Positions 36,942 to 46,780 are shown, counted from the stretch's first letter. The stretch is DNA of 64,000 nucleotides from Haloquadratum walsbyi J07HQW1 (GCA_000415965.1 KE356560.1:914758-978757), one strand, 5' to 3'. Translations and numbers: made by a program. The notes: generated by a model not told the origin, from the sequence alone.

Positions 36942-38485
36942 TGACCCCATCAATGTTCTCGATGGCTGATGTAGCCGTCTTGCAGTCACAACCGGGGCTC
37001 CCGTCTGGGATATTGGTGCTCACCCCGGTCATTCTTCTTGCAGCGACTGGGCTCATACTGTTACTCGTTGATACAATCGTTACTGAAGCATCGAACGATT
37101 TGCTGCTGGCTGGAGTCTCTGCGGTGGGGTCGCTACTTGCATTCGGGATTACCGGATGGTTCCTGATTAGTGGACTTGGACAGGCGCAGACGGGTGGTGC
37201 TATCACGTTGTATGGTGATGCGCTCATCATTGACGGGCTGAGTCTATTCTTTACATTGATTTTTACTATTGTAACGGCGATGGTTGCAGTTGCCTCATAT
37301 GATTATGTGAGTGCTCAACGATACAAGGCTGAGTTTTACTCACTGATATTGTTTGCAGCAACAGGGATGGCATTGATGTCAATGTCAAACTCGCTTGCAA
37401 CCGCATTTGTGAGCCTCGAACTTGCATCACTTCCATCATACGCACTTGTGTCTTTCCTCAAGGAGGATCGAGGGAGCATCGAGGCTGGATTAAAATACCT
37501 CCTCATTGGAGCGTTATCATCGGCTGTTTTCGTTTTTGGAATCAGTCTTGTGTACGCAGCCACCGGATCACTGCTTCTGAGTGAGATTGCTGAGTCAGTT
37601 GCAGAAACAGAACTCATCGGTGTCCTCGGAATTGGTATCTTAATGATTGCCGGTGGATTCGCATTTAAGACTGCATCTGTACCGTTTCATTTCTGGGCAC
37701 CAGAAGCATATGAAGGGGCTCCAGCACCGGTATCGGCGTTTCTTTCATCTGCATCGAAGGCTGCTGGATTTGCTGTTGCCTTCCGCGTATTCATTGAGGC
37801 ATTTCCACTGAGTTCACTTCCGGTTGGAATCGATTGGGTGCTTGCATTCCAAGTGCTGGCTGTTGCGACGATGACTCTTGGTAACTTTGCAGCTGCAACT
37901 CAACAAACGGTAAAGCGAATGCTTGCATACTCATCAATCGGACATGCAGGCTATGCGCTCATCGGTCTTGCAGCACTTTCTGCTGGTGGTCCAAACGGTG
38001 ATGTGCTCGGGGCGTCGATGGCGCATCTGTTTGTATATGGATTCATGAATACCGGTGCGTTCCTGTTTATTGCACTTGTCGAACACTGGGGTATTGGTCG
38101 AACCTTTGAGGATTATAATGGACTCATAACACGTGCACCGATTGCTGTTGTTGCAATGACAGTGTTTTTATTCAGTCTCGCTGGGCTTCCACCGTTCGGT
38201 GGATTCGTTTCGAAGTATGCGCTGTTTTACTCAGCGATTGAGTCTGGATTCTGGTGGCTCGCGGCTGTTGGTGCTGTCAATAGCGCATTATCATTGTTCT
38301 ATTACAGCCGTGTTATCAGAGCAATGTGGATTGAGTCACCAACACAAGATCTCTCAGCACTTGACTCTCGCCCCACCGGACTCTATGCTGCAGTTCTTTT
38401 CGCTGGCGTTGGAACACTTGTGTTACTGCCTGCATTCGGTCCGGTTGTCGAAACCGCACAAACTGTTGCAACAACACTGTTTTAG
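36941..38485 (+). CDS. nuoN: NADH dehydrogenase-like complex subunit N
   Basis: The 514-residue protein is the third antiporter-like subunit. SVPFHFWAPEAYEGAPAPVSAFLSSASKAAGFA and KRMLAYSSIGHAGYALIGLA are diagnostic of NuoN. Its ATG overlaps the nuoM stop (TAATG). It is the last gene of the cluster. Confidence 0.95.
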   Translation: MTPSMFSMADVAVLQSQPGLPSGILVLTPVILLAATGLILLLVDTIVTEASNDLLLAGVSAVGSLLAFGITGWFLISGLGQAQTGGAITLYGDALIIDGLSLFFTLIFTIVTAMVAVASYDYVSAQRYKAEFYSLILFAATGMALMSMSNSLATAFVSLELASLPSYALVSFLKEDRGSIEAGLKYLLIGALSSAVFVFGISLVYAATGSLLLSEIAESVAETELIGVLGIGILMIAGGFAFKTASVPFHFWAPEAYEGAPAPVSAFLSSASKAAGFAVAFRVFIEAFPLSSLPVGIDWVLAFQVLAVATMTLGNFAAATQQTVKRMLAYSSIGHAGYALIGLAALSAGGPNGDVLGASMAHLFVYGFMNTGAFLFIALVEHWGIGRTFEDYNGLITRAPIAVVAMTVFLFSLAGLPPFGGFVSKYALFYSAIESGFWWLAAVGAVNSALSLFYYSRVIRAMWIESPTQDLSALDSRPTGLYAAVLFAGVGTLVLLPAFGPVVETAQTVATTLF

Positions 38486-38530
38486 AATCGTTAGCTTCTG
38501 TTTGTATCGATTGTTAGCACGCTGAACATA

Positions 38531-38636
38531 AACACTGTTTCCCTCCGAGACCACACTCAGTTGTTGACCGGAGAACGCTTGTTTGCGCGCTCTGTTTTGT
38601 GTCGAGTATTGACAGAGATACTCACAGTCCCAACAC
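38531..38636. repeat. Dispersed repeat, copy A
   Basis: This stretch downstream of nuoN shares with 41551-41666 the block C(T/C)CCGAGACCACACTCA (38543-38559), a block GAACG..(T/C)GTTTG(T/C)GC near 38573-38590 and ACTCACAGT(C/A)CC near 38620-38630, all in the same order and orientation. On the minus strand a 105-codon open frame (38423-38740) runs through it. The rest of 38486-38827 shows no recognised gene. Confidence 0.55.
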
Positions 38637-38827
38637 CTGATAATTGAGCGATACAACCTCAGATCTCTATCCTGTGGTAATTGCTCTTTAACAGAAGTCA
38701 TCGGTACGCCTGCATTGCCCGGATCGATATCGGCGTTCATCGACTTCTTACTGGGATCATTCTCATTCGATTCGAATAATACTGTAATGACGGCAGTGTT
38801 TTAGCGTCCGCGTGTGGATTATGGGAC

Positions 38828-40299
38828 ATGAATCGGCGGTTGCTACTTGGGTGTGGCTCTGCCGTCCATGATGCGGTTGAGGAATTTCTCGATCGATCTG
38901 GACGTCTCACTATCGTCACACAGCATGAGACCGTTTTTGAGTCACTCAACGGTGCGGAGATACATCACATACGGGCTGCCCCTGACGACTCGACAGTGTA
39001 TCCTTCAGCCGCCGATATGGTCCTCATCGCCGGTGACGAAGCCAAACAAAATGCAATCACGGCTGAGACTGCCCGAGCGGAGTTTCCGAACACACATATC
39101 ACCAGCCATATTCCTTCAGCAGCCTCTGATCAGACACGACAGCGGATCAACCGTGTGAGTAATCACGTTATTGATGCCCAACAGGCGCTGATAAGCCGGT
39201 TTACTGATATACTGACACATCCAGGTGCTGGGCAACTTCATCAACTATTCACGACACTGCGTGCGATTGACGACACCCTGGCGATTGTGATGCATGACGC
39301 TCCTGATCCAGATGCAATCGCGAGTGCCCTTGCACTTGCCGAACTCGCGGATAAAGTCGGTATTGATACTGATCTCTGTTATTATGGCTCGATCTCACAT
39401 CAGGAAAACCGGGCGCTAGTCAATCTTCTCGACATTGATCTGATCGAATTCGAGACAGAAACCGATGTTGAGACATATGGCAGTATTGCACTCGTCGATC
39501 ACTCACGCCCAGGAGTCAACGACGAGCTCGATCCAAACACTGCCGTTGATATTGTCGTTGATCACCATCCACCACGGGCAAGCGTCGAGGCATCCTTTGT
39601 TGATCTCCGCCGGAATGTCGGGGCAACAAGCACTATCTTCGCGGATTATCTTCGCAGAATAAATGCGGCGCCAACTGAATCTGTTGCAACGGCACTCTTA
39701 TTCGGAATTCGAACTGATACGAACGACTTTGCAAGAGAAGTCTCAACAGCAGATTTTGAGCGGCTGCGTGGTTACTGACACACGCGGATCTTTCAATACT
39801 TGACAATGTTGAATCTCCACAGATGACTTCTGCCGTTCTTGATACACTCTCACATGCGATCCAAAATCGCGACATTCGTGGTGATGCGCTTACCTCGAAT
39901 GTGGGTAGCATCACTGACCGTGATTCGCTTGCTCAGGCAGCGGATCATGTACTGAATCTTGAGGGTGTTAAGATTGTCATTATATACGGATGGATGGATG
40001 AGACGGTCTATCTCTCCGGACGAGCACGCGGTGTTGATATTGACCTTGGCGAGACGCTTCGGAGTGCGCTTGGAAGTGTTGGAAGTGCCGGTGGACACGC
40101 TGATTTGGCTGGCGCACAGGTCCCAGTTGATGCGCTCACTTCAACAGAAGAAGAATCCACAGAAGATCTGTATACAACTGTCTCAGACGCAATCTCGACA
40201 CGAGTGTTTGGAGCATTAGATGATAAGACAACCGTACTCGAACCTGAGGAACATAAATCATCTCTGGGCTCGTTTCAGTTCCCGAAAAAAAGCAAATAA
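38828..40299 (+). pseudogene. DHH-family phosphoesterase with N-terminal Rossmann-like domain, 1-bp frameshift
   Basis: The N-terminal frame (38828-39778) has a TrkA-N-like Rossmann start RRLLLGCGSAVHD. It is followed by a DHH domain with VMHDAPDPDAIASALAL, ALVDHSRPG and VDHHPP, the metal-binding motifs. It breaks after TADFERLRGY. In the next frame the sequence continues AWLLTHADLSILDNVESPQMTSAVLD and ends at 40299 with a DHHA1-like domain (VYLSGRARGVDIDLGETLRSALG and a GGHADLAGAQVP loop). Restoring one base (for example a G within the CGG near 39762) gives a 490-residue protein. The family includes RecJ-like nucleases and cyclic dinucleotide phosphodiesterases. This is real decay or a sequence error. 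Confidence 0.85.
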
Positions 40300-40365
40300 C
40301 GACCGTTTATCGCCATACTTTGATGATGAGTACGTTTTTTAGTACTGATTGACAATCGCAGTATC

Positions 40366-41148
40366 ATGAGTGAGAAGGCGACTGTCGATGAGTATATGAC
40401 ATGCGATGTCCAGACCGTGTCGCCGACTGACACCGTTGCTGATGTTGCCCATCAGATCAAAAATACCGCTGGTCATACTGGATTCCCTGTCTCGGAGGGG
40501 CGAACTGTTGAGGGAGTTGTAACCGCCTGTGATTTATTATTGGTTGATGATGAAGCTCCTATTTTTACTGTCATGACTGAAGATATTATTGTCGCACATC
40601 CGGATATGGCAGTTGTTGACGCTGGGCGGGTTATCCTCCGATCAGGGATTCAAAAGCTCCCTGTTGTTGATGATGCAGGGAATCTTGTTGGGATTATCTC
40701 CAATACTGATGTTGTTCGGTCACAGATTGAGCGTGCGACGCCAGAGAAAGTTGGCAAACTGATGCGGACGCTCGAGCAGATCCATGGTATTTCCGTCGAA
40801 CAGGAGCGTCGCTCAATCACACTTGAGAATCTCGTTCCAACACAAAGCCGCGTGTATGGAGACGAACTTGAGGGACGACAATATGAACTTGAGCGTGGAC
40901 TTGCGGAACCACTTGTTGCAATCGACACTGCCGGCGCATTACTCCTTGCTGATGGTCATCACCGCGTCATGGCTGCTGCAGAGATTGGAATCGATGAGAT
41001 GGAAGCATATGTTATTATTGTCGATGACCCTGTCGAGTTGGGAATGCAGCGGACGGCAAAAAAGGAGGGACTTTACTCAATCGATGACATTGAAATCGTT
41101 GAGTACGGACGACATCCCCTTGTCGAGACGACACGTCGGTTGCAATAA
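40366..41148 (+). CDS. CBS-domain protein fused to a ParB-like nuclease domain
   Basis: The 260-residue protein has two CBS repeats at about 1-125 (VDEYMTCDVQTVSPTDTVADVA; VMTEDIIVAHPDMAVVDAGRVIL; LVGIISNTDVV), the usual adenosine-ligand sensing pair. Residues about 140-260 resemble the ParB/Srx fold: VPTQSRVYGDELEGRQYELERGLAEPLVAID and LLADGHHRVMAAAEIG, with the catalytic-looking DGHHR. I recall this fusion in other haloarchaea; its substrate is unknown. It may link an energy signal to a phosphotransfer or nucleotide-binding activity (inference). Confidence 0.82.
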   Translation: MSEKATVDEYMTCDVQTVSPTDTVADVAHQIKNTAGHTGFPVSEGRTVEGVVTACDLLLVDDEAPIFTVMTEDIIVAHPDMAVVDAGRVILRSGIQKLPVVDDAGNLVGIISNTDVVRSQIERATPEKVGKLMRTLEQIHGISVEQERRSITLENLVPTQSRVYGDELEGRQYELERGLAEPLVAIDTAGALLLADGHHRVMAAAEIGIDEMEAYVIIVDDPVELGMQRTAKKEGLYSIDDIEIVEYGRHPLVETTRRLQ

Positions 41149-41198
41149 CACGGTCGTCTGAACGACATCTAGATAACCTGAGTAGGCTGTCTTCGCAA

Positions 41199-41483
41199 TC
41201 AGTGGTTATGTCCCATTGCTTCACTCAGCGAAACTCCAAAGCGATCCTCAAATAACGACTCCATCTCGTCGTTGAGTTCTTCAAGATCTGCCGGTGTCTC
41301 ACCCTCACTGTGATGGACAACAGCATGTGATTGTTGTGCAAATGACTGAATAATCAAATCACACACCACTGCAATCGAATCTTCTCCTTGTTCGGTGAAC
41401 ATATCCGGAAGACCAGCGGGAAGTTCGACATCCTCAGTATTCCCGTTTGGGTCTTCAATCGTGTAGGTTTCTGTTGAGACCAT
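41199..41483 (-). CDS. Conserved-looking small acidic protein, unknown
   Basis: The 94-residue protein begins MVSTETYTIEDPNGNTEDVELP, has a helix-rich middle with SFAQQSHAVVHHSEGETPAD and ends with EDRFGVSLSEAMGHNH. The composition is typical of haloarchaeal proteins (many D/E, His at the end), and codon use matches its neighbours, so it is probably real. I do not assign a function. Confidence 0.65.
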   Translation of the reverse strand: MVSTETYTIEDPNGNTEDVELPAGLPDMFTEQGEDSIAVVCDLIIQSFAQQSHAVVHHSEGETPADLEELNDEMESLFEDRFGVSLSEAMGHNH

Positions 41484-41550
41484 ATGTAGTTACAACAGGC
41501 GGTACATAAGGGTCTGTGGGACAGCGGTTGTCTCAGTCATCTATACTGTG

Positions 41551-41666
41551 ATTACCGTGTCTCCCCGAGACCACACTCAACTGGGATAACTTGAGCTGAG
41601 TTGGAACGTCCGTTTGTGCATTCCGCTTTCTTTCGAATAAGAGAAAAAACTCACAGTACCACCGAC
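41551..41666. repeat. Dispersed repeat, copy B
   Basis: This is the partner of 38531-38636, about 10 bp longer between the shared blocks. On the minus strand the codons give a W-x-C-E motif followed 30-40 residues later by QLSVVS, the same two landmarks as in the minus-strand frame of copy A. It lies between two minus-strand genes, upstream of the small acidic protein and in the direction away from trxB. Confidence 0.55.
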
Positions 41667-41731
41667 TATTATGATGAGATCAGAGAGCAGAAATTGACAC
41701 TCAAACTCGTTCTCAATTGACAGTCACAATC

Positions 41732-42799
41732 TCAGTCATCACTTTCGACGGCTGCCACATCAGTGTCGATTGTCGTTGCTTGGCTCCGCTCAAGATCCTC
41801 AAGATACTCATCAACGTCAAGAGCAGCTTTTACACCCATCCCGCCGGCAGTTGCTGCCTGTTGATAATGATAATCAACGACATCTCCTGCAGCAAAAATC
41901 CCAGGAACATCTGTCTCGGTCTGCCCCCCGCCATCACCACCTGCGGTGTCAAGATATCCACGGTCATCAAGCGTTACACCAGTATCATGTAGATACTCAG
42001 TATTCGGCGTATGTCCGATTGCATAGAATACTGCTCCGACATCAAACTCGAATCTTTCGGTGTCTGGGTCATCAAGTTTTTCACTTGGATAGCCTTCGGG
42101 ATGCTGAACAAGTGTCGTATGATCAACGCCCTCTTCACGTGTTCCATGCAATTCAACCAGCTCAGTGTTCCGCATGATCTCAACATCACCATCATCAACA
42201 TGCTCCATCAGCCGATCGATCCAGTAATCCTCGGCTCGGAACTCTTCACGACGATGAACGAGATGGACTGTCGAAGCAAACTTTGTGAGGAAACTAGCCT
42301 CCTCCATCGCGGCATCACCACCGCCAACGACCATAACTTCCTCTCCGCGGAAGAACGCTCCGTCGCAGGTCGCACATGTCGAAAGCCCATATCCCATCAA
42401 CTCATCCTCACCGGGAACGCCGAGTGTCCGCGCGGATGCACCTGATGCGACAATCAATGCATCTGTCGTGTATGTATCACCGTTCGATAGAGTCAAAATA
42501 AACGGTCGTTCATCATCATTGACCGTCTCAACAGCGCCGTGACGAATGTCTGCCCCGAAGCGTTCTGCTTGTGATTTCATGTTCTGAATCAGCTCCGGTC
42601 CAGAAATCCCTTCAGGGAATCCAGGATAATTCTCAACCTCAGTGGTCAACGTAAGTTGCCCTCCAGGCTCATCACCCTCAAGCACCAGCGGATCATTATT
42701 TGCTCGCCCAGCGTATATCGCTGCTGAGAGACCAGCAATTCCTGATCCGGCAATCACTAGCCGCCGGTGCTCAGCAGACTCGTCAGTCTGTGTTGTCAT
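41732..42799 (-). CDS. trxB: Thioredoxin reductase-like FAD/NAD(P)-dependent oxidoreductase
   Basis: From the ATG at 42799 (MTTQTDESAEHRR) the protein has 355 residues. The FAD motif is VIAGSGIAGLSAAIYAGRAN, the redox pair is STCATCDGAFF, the NAD(P) motif is VVGGGDAAMEEASFL, and the second FAD contact is GIFAAGDVVDYHYQQAATAGGMG. This is the complete low-molecular-weight thioredoxin reductase layout. It likely reduces one of the thioredoxins in this window, although donor specificity is not visible. The C-terminus carries an acidic extension. Confidence 0.92.
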   Translation of the reverse strand: MTTQTDESAEHRRLVIAGSGIAGLSAAIYAGRANNDPLVLEGDEPGGQLTLTTEVENYPGFPEGISGPELIQNMKSQAERFGADIRHGAVETVNDDERPFILTLSNGDTYTTDALIVASGASARTLGVPGEDELMGYGLSTCATCDGAFFRGEEVMVVGGGDAAMEEASFLTKFASTVHLVHRREEFRAEDYWIDRLMEHVDDGDVEIMRNTELVELHGTREEGVDHTTLVQHPEGYPSEKLDDPDTERFEFDVGAVFYAIGHTPNTEYLHDTGVTLDDRGYLDTAGGDGGGQTETDVPGIFAAGDVVDYHYQQAATAGGMGVKAALDVDEYLEDLERSQATTIDTDVAAVESDD

Positions 42800-43009
42800 G
42801 TACTGTGATATTTGACCGACCCACTCTTTTAATCTTCGCTGTTGTGTGCGAGTTCCGTCCAACAGAAATGTACATAACACACAATACTATAGTTTAGATC
42901 AGATTCTCACGGACAGAATCTCTCATCATTCTCAGACTTTATTGATAGCTGCTCACAGTATCTTGTGTCTGTGCGATGGTCCTTTGTGCTCGACCACTAA
43001 GGACTGAGC

Positions 43010-43312
43010 ATGACTGCTGAATTAATTGCAAAAACAGATCAGTATGAGCAAATGCTCACAGATGCGCTTGAAATGGCAGAAATCGCGGTTCCACCGACGA
43101 CGCCACTCGGTCGCGCAGCCCGTGAAACCCGTGAGATGGCTCACTCATATCTTGAGGATGGTCGACATTTTAGAGCGGCTGATGATCCTGTGAACGCACT
43201 CGCAGCGTTTTCGTACGGATATGGCTGGCTTGATGCTGGTGTTCGGATTGGAATATTCAGCGTTCCGACAGATTCAGACTTGTTTACAACGTCAGAGGAT
43301 GTACATTATTGA
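43010..43312 (+). CDS. DUF357-type small helical protein
   Basis: The 100-residue all-helical protein, with TDQYEQMLTDALEMAEI, ARETREMAHSYLEDGRHFRAADDPVNALAAFSYGYGWLDAGVRIG, matches the archaeal DUF357 family. The repeated helix pattern resembles a small TPR-like or HEPN-like bundle. The function is unknown. It is a single gene, divergent from trxB. Confidence 0.8.
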   Translation: MTAELIAKTDQYEQMLTDALEMAEIAVPPTTPLGRAARETREMAHSYLEDGRHFRAADDPVNALAAFSYGYGWLDAGVRIGIFSVPTDSDLFTTSEDVHY

Positions 43313-43318
43313 TTCCTC

Positions 43319-43351
43319 GAATCAAAATCGAAATCGAAATCAAAATCGAGA
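43319..43351. repeat. Hexanucleotide microsatellite (GAAATC-like)
   Basis: Five to six imperfect units of GAAATC/AAAATC lie just after a stop codon. Similar short hexamer arrays occur at 48490-48510 and, within hel308, at 20254-20276. Confidence 0.7.
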
Positions 43352-43417
43352 GTGAACTCAGAATCATGTGGGCTGTCCGTCTCGCTTGCTTGAGGAACCC
43401 TTAGATCACTCCCGAGT

Positions 43418-44917
43418 TCAGTACTCTCTCACCCGATATGTTGTTTTTTCACCATTATCCTCAACTTCAACTCCGATATCGTTGAGTCTCTCTCGAAGCT
43501 TATCTGCTCGGTCATAATTTCCTGTTTCTCGCTCTGTCTCACGGACATCTAATATGAGTTCGATAAGCTCTTCAGCAACCTCAACCTCAACCGTCCCATC
43601 ACCGGTCGATCGATTCCCAAATTCGAGTCCACAAACGTCTCCACCAAGAGCTTCGAACGTCTCAATCGCCATATACAGACCATAATAATCATATCGTTCT
43701 TGTGAGTCGATATGTCGATTCACGGCTGTGGCAAGTTCAAGAAGAGCAGCCATTGCTTTGCGAACATTGAAATCATCGTTCATCGCGCTGGTGAATGATG
43801 ACTGTGTTTCTGAGACACTTGATCGAAGAGATTCACTCTCGACAACTGCATAAGCGTCAGTGCTATTAGATGCCTCAACAGCCGTCTCATATGCACGGCT
43901 CAACTGATCCCACCGCTCGGTCGCTTCTGCAAGTTCGGATTCTCCGAGCGTTTGCTCACTTCGGTATCCCGTTGCGAGATAAAACATCCTGAGAACATTG
44001 ACACCATACTCATCAAGTGCTTCTTTAACTGTGAGGATATTACCGATACTTGAAGACATCTTGTCGCCTGCTGACTGGAGTAACCCGACGTGAAGCCAAT
44101 ATCGTGCGAATTGCTGATTAGTCGCTGCCTCACTTTGTGCGACTTCATTTTCATGATGTGGAAAAACGAGGTCGCGCCCTCCAACGTGGATATCCAGTGT
44201 CTCATCTAGATGATCCATCGACATTGCTGAACACTCAATATGCCATCCTGGTCGTCCCTCTCCCCATGGTGCACTCCATGTCTGTCCACGAGCGGTCTCA
44301 AGTGAATCAAGATTTTCTGATCGATGCTCCGTCACGTCATCTGGGTCGACAGCACCAGCCTTCCATAACGCGAAATCAGCCGGATGCTGTTTTTCAGCAC
44401 GTTCATCCGCAGGGCTTTGTGTATCCATTTCATCGAGTTGTTGATTTGAGAGGTCACCGTATCCATCGAATGCGGTAACATCAAAATATACAGACCCATT
44501 TGACTCATAAGCACATCCATTTTCAAGAAGAGATTCGACAAGATCGATAATTGTTGGAATATGCTCAGAAACGCGCGGATAAACTGTTGCCCGCTTGAGA
44601 TTCAACTCGCGCATATCTTGAATCACGCTATTCGTAAAGTAGTCTGCAACAGTTGCCTCAGTCTCACCAAGATCATCCTCACCGACCCGAGCAACAATCT
44701 TTTCATTAACATCGGTAAAGTTCTCGACGTGCCGGACGTCATATCCCTGATACTCAAGCCAACGATGCATCATATCCGCATGTACCCATAATCTGGCATG
44801 TCCCAAATGTGCGTGGTCCGAGACAGTGAGTCCACAGACGTATAAAAGCACTTCATCACCACGCGGTTCGAACTCTTCGCGTTCGCCCGTTAGAGTGTTT
44901 GTCACGGACAATGTCAT
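43418..44917 (-). CDS. cysS: Cysteinyl-tRNA synthetase
   Basis: The 499-residue class I enzyme charges tRNA-Cys. Motifs are YVCGLTVSDHAHLGHARLWVHAD (zinc Cys and HIGH-like HLGH), GRPGWHIECSAMS (zinc ligands C and H), and DKMSSSIGN (KMSKS equivalent). The C-terminal anticodon-binding helices end in KLRERLNDIGVEVEDNGEKTTYRV. The length is normal for the family. A 27-bp gap separates it from the hypothetical gene upstream on the same strand, so they may be cotranscribed. Confidence 0.96.
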   Translation of the reverse strand: MTLSVTNTLTGEREEFEPRGDEVLLYVCGLTVSDHAHLGHARLWVHADMMHRWLEYQGYDVRHVENFTDVNEKIVARVGEDDLGETEATVADYFTNSVIQDMRELNLKRATVYPRVSEHIPTIIDLVESLLENGCAYESNGSVYFDVTAFDGYGDLSNQQLDEMDTQSPADERAEKQHPADFALWKAGAVDPDDVTEHRSENLDSLETARGQTWSAPWGEGRPGWHIECSAMSMDHLDETLDIHVGGRDLVFPHHENEVAQSEAATNQQFARYWLHVGLLQSAGDKMSSSIGNILTVKEALDEYGVNVLRMFYLATGYRSEQTLGESELAEATERWDQLSRAYETAVEASNSTDAYAVVESESLRSSVSETQSSFTSAMNDDFNVRKAMAALLELATAVNRHIDSQERYDYYGLYMAIETFEALGGDVCGLEFGNRSTGDGTVEVEVAEELIELILDVRETERETGNYDRADKLRERLNDIGVEVEDNGEKTTYRVREY

Positions 44918-44944
44918 TACTGGTGGCTACTCACGTGGATGGTT

Positions 44945-45475
44945 TCAACTCGTCGGAATAACTGTCAGTGCGGCTTCGATACTTCGAAGTGCATTTGCAC
45001 CCTCCTCACGCGGGACGACGATAATAAACATATCGCGGGTACTGCCGGTCGCAGTAATAGTAATTTCCTCTGTCTGGACGCATCCAAGTGCTGTAATAAA
45101 AGCTGAGATACTTATTTCAGAGATATTATCGACGATAATAGCAGAGAGCCGTCCATCAGTTGTGAGAATGCAATCATCAGTGACTCGTAATAAAATATCA
45201 CTCTCCGATTCGTCCTGCTGTTGCACTACACCGCAATCATCACTCACAATATCAACACCATGATGCATCCGGACTGTGACACCAGAGATATCAGCTGAGG
45301 TAAACTCATCAAGAGTATCAGCGAATCGACGAAGCGCTCGGGCAACTGAGCCACTGTCACCATCGATATCAAGAAACGACGCAGCAGCGCGATAATTAAC
45401 GATACCAGCACGGAGTGCGGTCATTAGCCAGGGATGAGCACGGGCGGCAGCACGCGTTTCAGCGGCGAATGACAT
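44945..45475 (-). CDS. Hypothetical protein, haloarchaeal type
   Basis: The 176-residue protein begins MSFAAETRAAARAHPWLMTALRAGIVNYRAAA, a helical N-terminus with an HTH-like appearance, followed by SVARALRRFA. The second half has alternating strands (VTVRMHHGVDIV, LLRVTDDCILTTDGRLSAII, EEITITATGSTRDMFIIVV) suggestive of an ACT-like or similar regulatory fold. I do not recognise a named family. It lies directly upstream of cysS. Confidence 0.7.
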   Translation of the reverse strand: MSFAAETRAAARAHPWLMTALRAGIVNYRAAASFLDIDGDSGSVARALRRFADTLDEFTSADISGVTVRMHHGVDIVSDDCGVVQQQDESESDILLRVTDDCILTTDGRLSAIIVDNISEISISAFITALGCVQTEEITITATGSTRDMFIIVVPREEGANALRSIEAALTVIPTS

Positions 45476-45904
45476 ATGAATATGATTTTTTCATGCAGAG
45501 GTTACTATATATCGCCCGAACTCACTCTGCACGACTGATAGATGATGAGGTGGATACGGAATCTGTCCGTGACAGACGCGCGTATCTGTGTGTCTGCGAC
45601 AGATTCGTTGCTCACGAATAATCAGATGTTCTTTATTCCGATTAATGAAATAATTGAGAGCCCCCAGGAATTGAGTGGCGGCTTGTTAGCACAGCATCGA
45701 TCTTTCCTCCTGATCCTTGTCTGTCTCGTACAGGAAAAGATCAAAAAGGAATATCGGTATGCTCGCACTGATTGAGGTTTCCGGGCTTTTGCTGGGAGAA
45801 GCTATCAAGACCGTTGCTGCTTGCCGCAGCCTCAGCGAGAGGATGAAAGAAGCCATCGACGGAACCCGAAGTTAATAAGAGGACGCTAGCTGAAATGTTC
45901 ATAT
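45476..45904. other. Intergenic region with a possible 38-codon ORF
   Basis: This 429-bp region lies between divergent genes. On the plus strand an ATG at 45759 opens a frame to TAA at 45875 whose product reads MLALIEVSGLLLGEAIKTVA and ends EAIDGTRS; it looks protein-like but is very short. An overlapping frame from 45630 in another phase is equally weak. It may be the remnant of a gene. The cbiX promoter should lie within the last 60 bp. Confidence 0.3.
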
Positions 45905-46780
45905 ATGCAAGCCCTCGTCATTGTCGCACACGGGTCGCATCTCAACCCTGATTCGTCGACCCCAACACACCAGCATGCAGATACTATCCGCGCAAGCGGT
46001 GCTTTTGATGAGGTTAGAACTGGCTTTTGGAAAGAAGAGCCACCACTTCGGGAGGTTCTTCGAACTGTTGAGGCTGATGAAATATATCTCGTTCCATTAT
46101 TCATCAGCGAAGGCTACTTTACAGAGCAGGTTATTCCTCGGGAACTCCGATTGGACGGGTGGGATGTCTCTGAATGGGACTCCGATGGACTAAATGCCGA
46201 TACAGCGACACTCGCAGCTACTGACACCGGTCAAACAGTTCATTACTGTGGTCCCGTTGGCACTCATGAAGCAATGACTGACGTGCTTGTTCGGCGTGCT
46301 GAGACCGTCACAGGTGACCCAGCAGTTGGTGAGGGATTCGGGCTCGCAGTCGTTGGTCATGGAACCGAGCGAAATGAAAACTCTGCAAAAGCGATTGAGT
46401 ATCATGCCGACCGCGTCCGTGAACTTGACCGATTTGATGAGGTCCAAGCGCTCTATATGGACGAAGACCCCGAAGTGGATGATGTAACTAGCTTCTTTGA
46501 CACCACTGACATCGTCGTTGTCCCATTATTCGTTGCGGATGGATTCCACACGCAGGAGGACATTCCGGAGGATATGGGTCTGACAGATGATTATCGAACA
46601 GGATATGATGTCCCTGCGACTGTGGATGATCATCGAATCTGGTATGCAGGTGCTGTTGGGACGGAAGGACTCACAGCAGATGTGATTCTCGAACGTGCTG
46701 CTGATGCCGGCGCAGACATCTCTACAGCGATAGAAACGGTTCGTGAGCAGACTCGCGAAACGACAGTCGCGGATGATTAA
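45905..46780 (+). CDS. cbiX: Sirohydrochlorin cobaltochelatase-like protein with two CbiX domains
   Basis: The 291-residue protein contains two tandem CbiX-type domains: the first opens with ALVIVAHGSHLNPDS (catalytic His in AHGSH) and has EIYLVPLFISEGYFT; the second opens with LAVVGHGTERNENS and has IVVVPLFVADGFHTQEDIPEDMG. It would insert cobalt (or nickel/iron) into sirohydrochlorin for cobalamin synthesis. The last codons overlap the next gene, a likely iron-sulfur partner. Confidence 0.88.
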   Translation: MQALVIVAHGSHLNPDSSTPTHQHADTIRASGAFDEVRTGFWKEEPPLREVLRTVEADEIYLVPLFISEGYFTEQVIPRELRLDGWDVSEWDSDGLNADTATLAATDTGQTVHYCGPVGTHEAMTDVLVRRAETVTGDPAVGEGFGLAVVGHGTERNENSAKAIEYHADRVRELDRFDEVQALYMDEDPEVDDVTSFFDTTDIVVVPLFVADGFHTQEDIPEDMGLTDDYRTGYDVPATVDDHRIWYAGAVGTEGLTADVILERAADAGADISTAIETVREQTRETTVADD

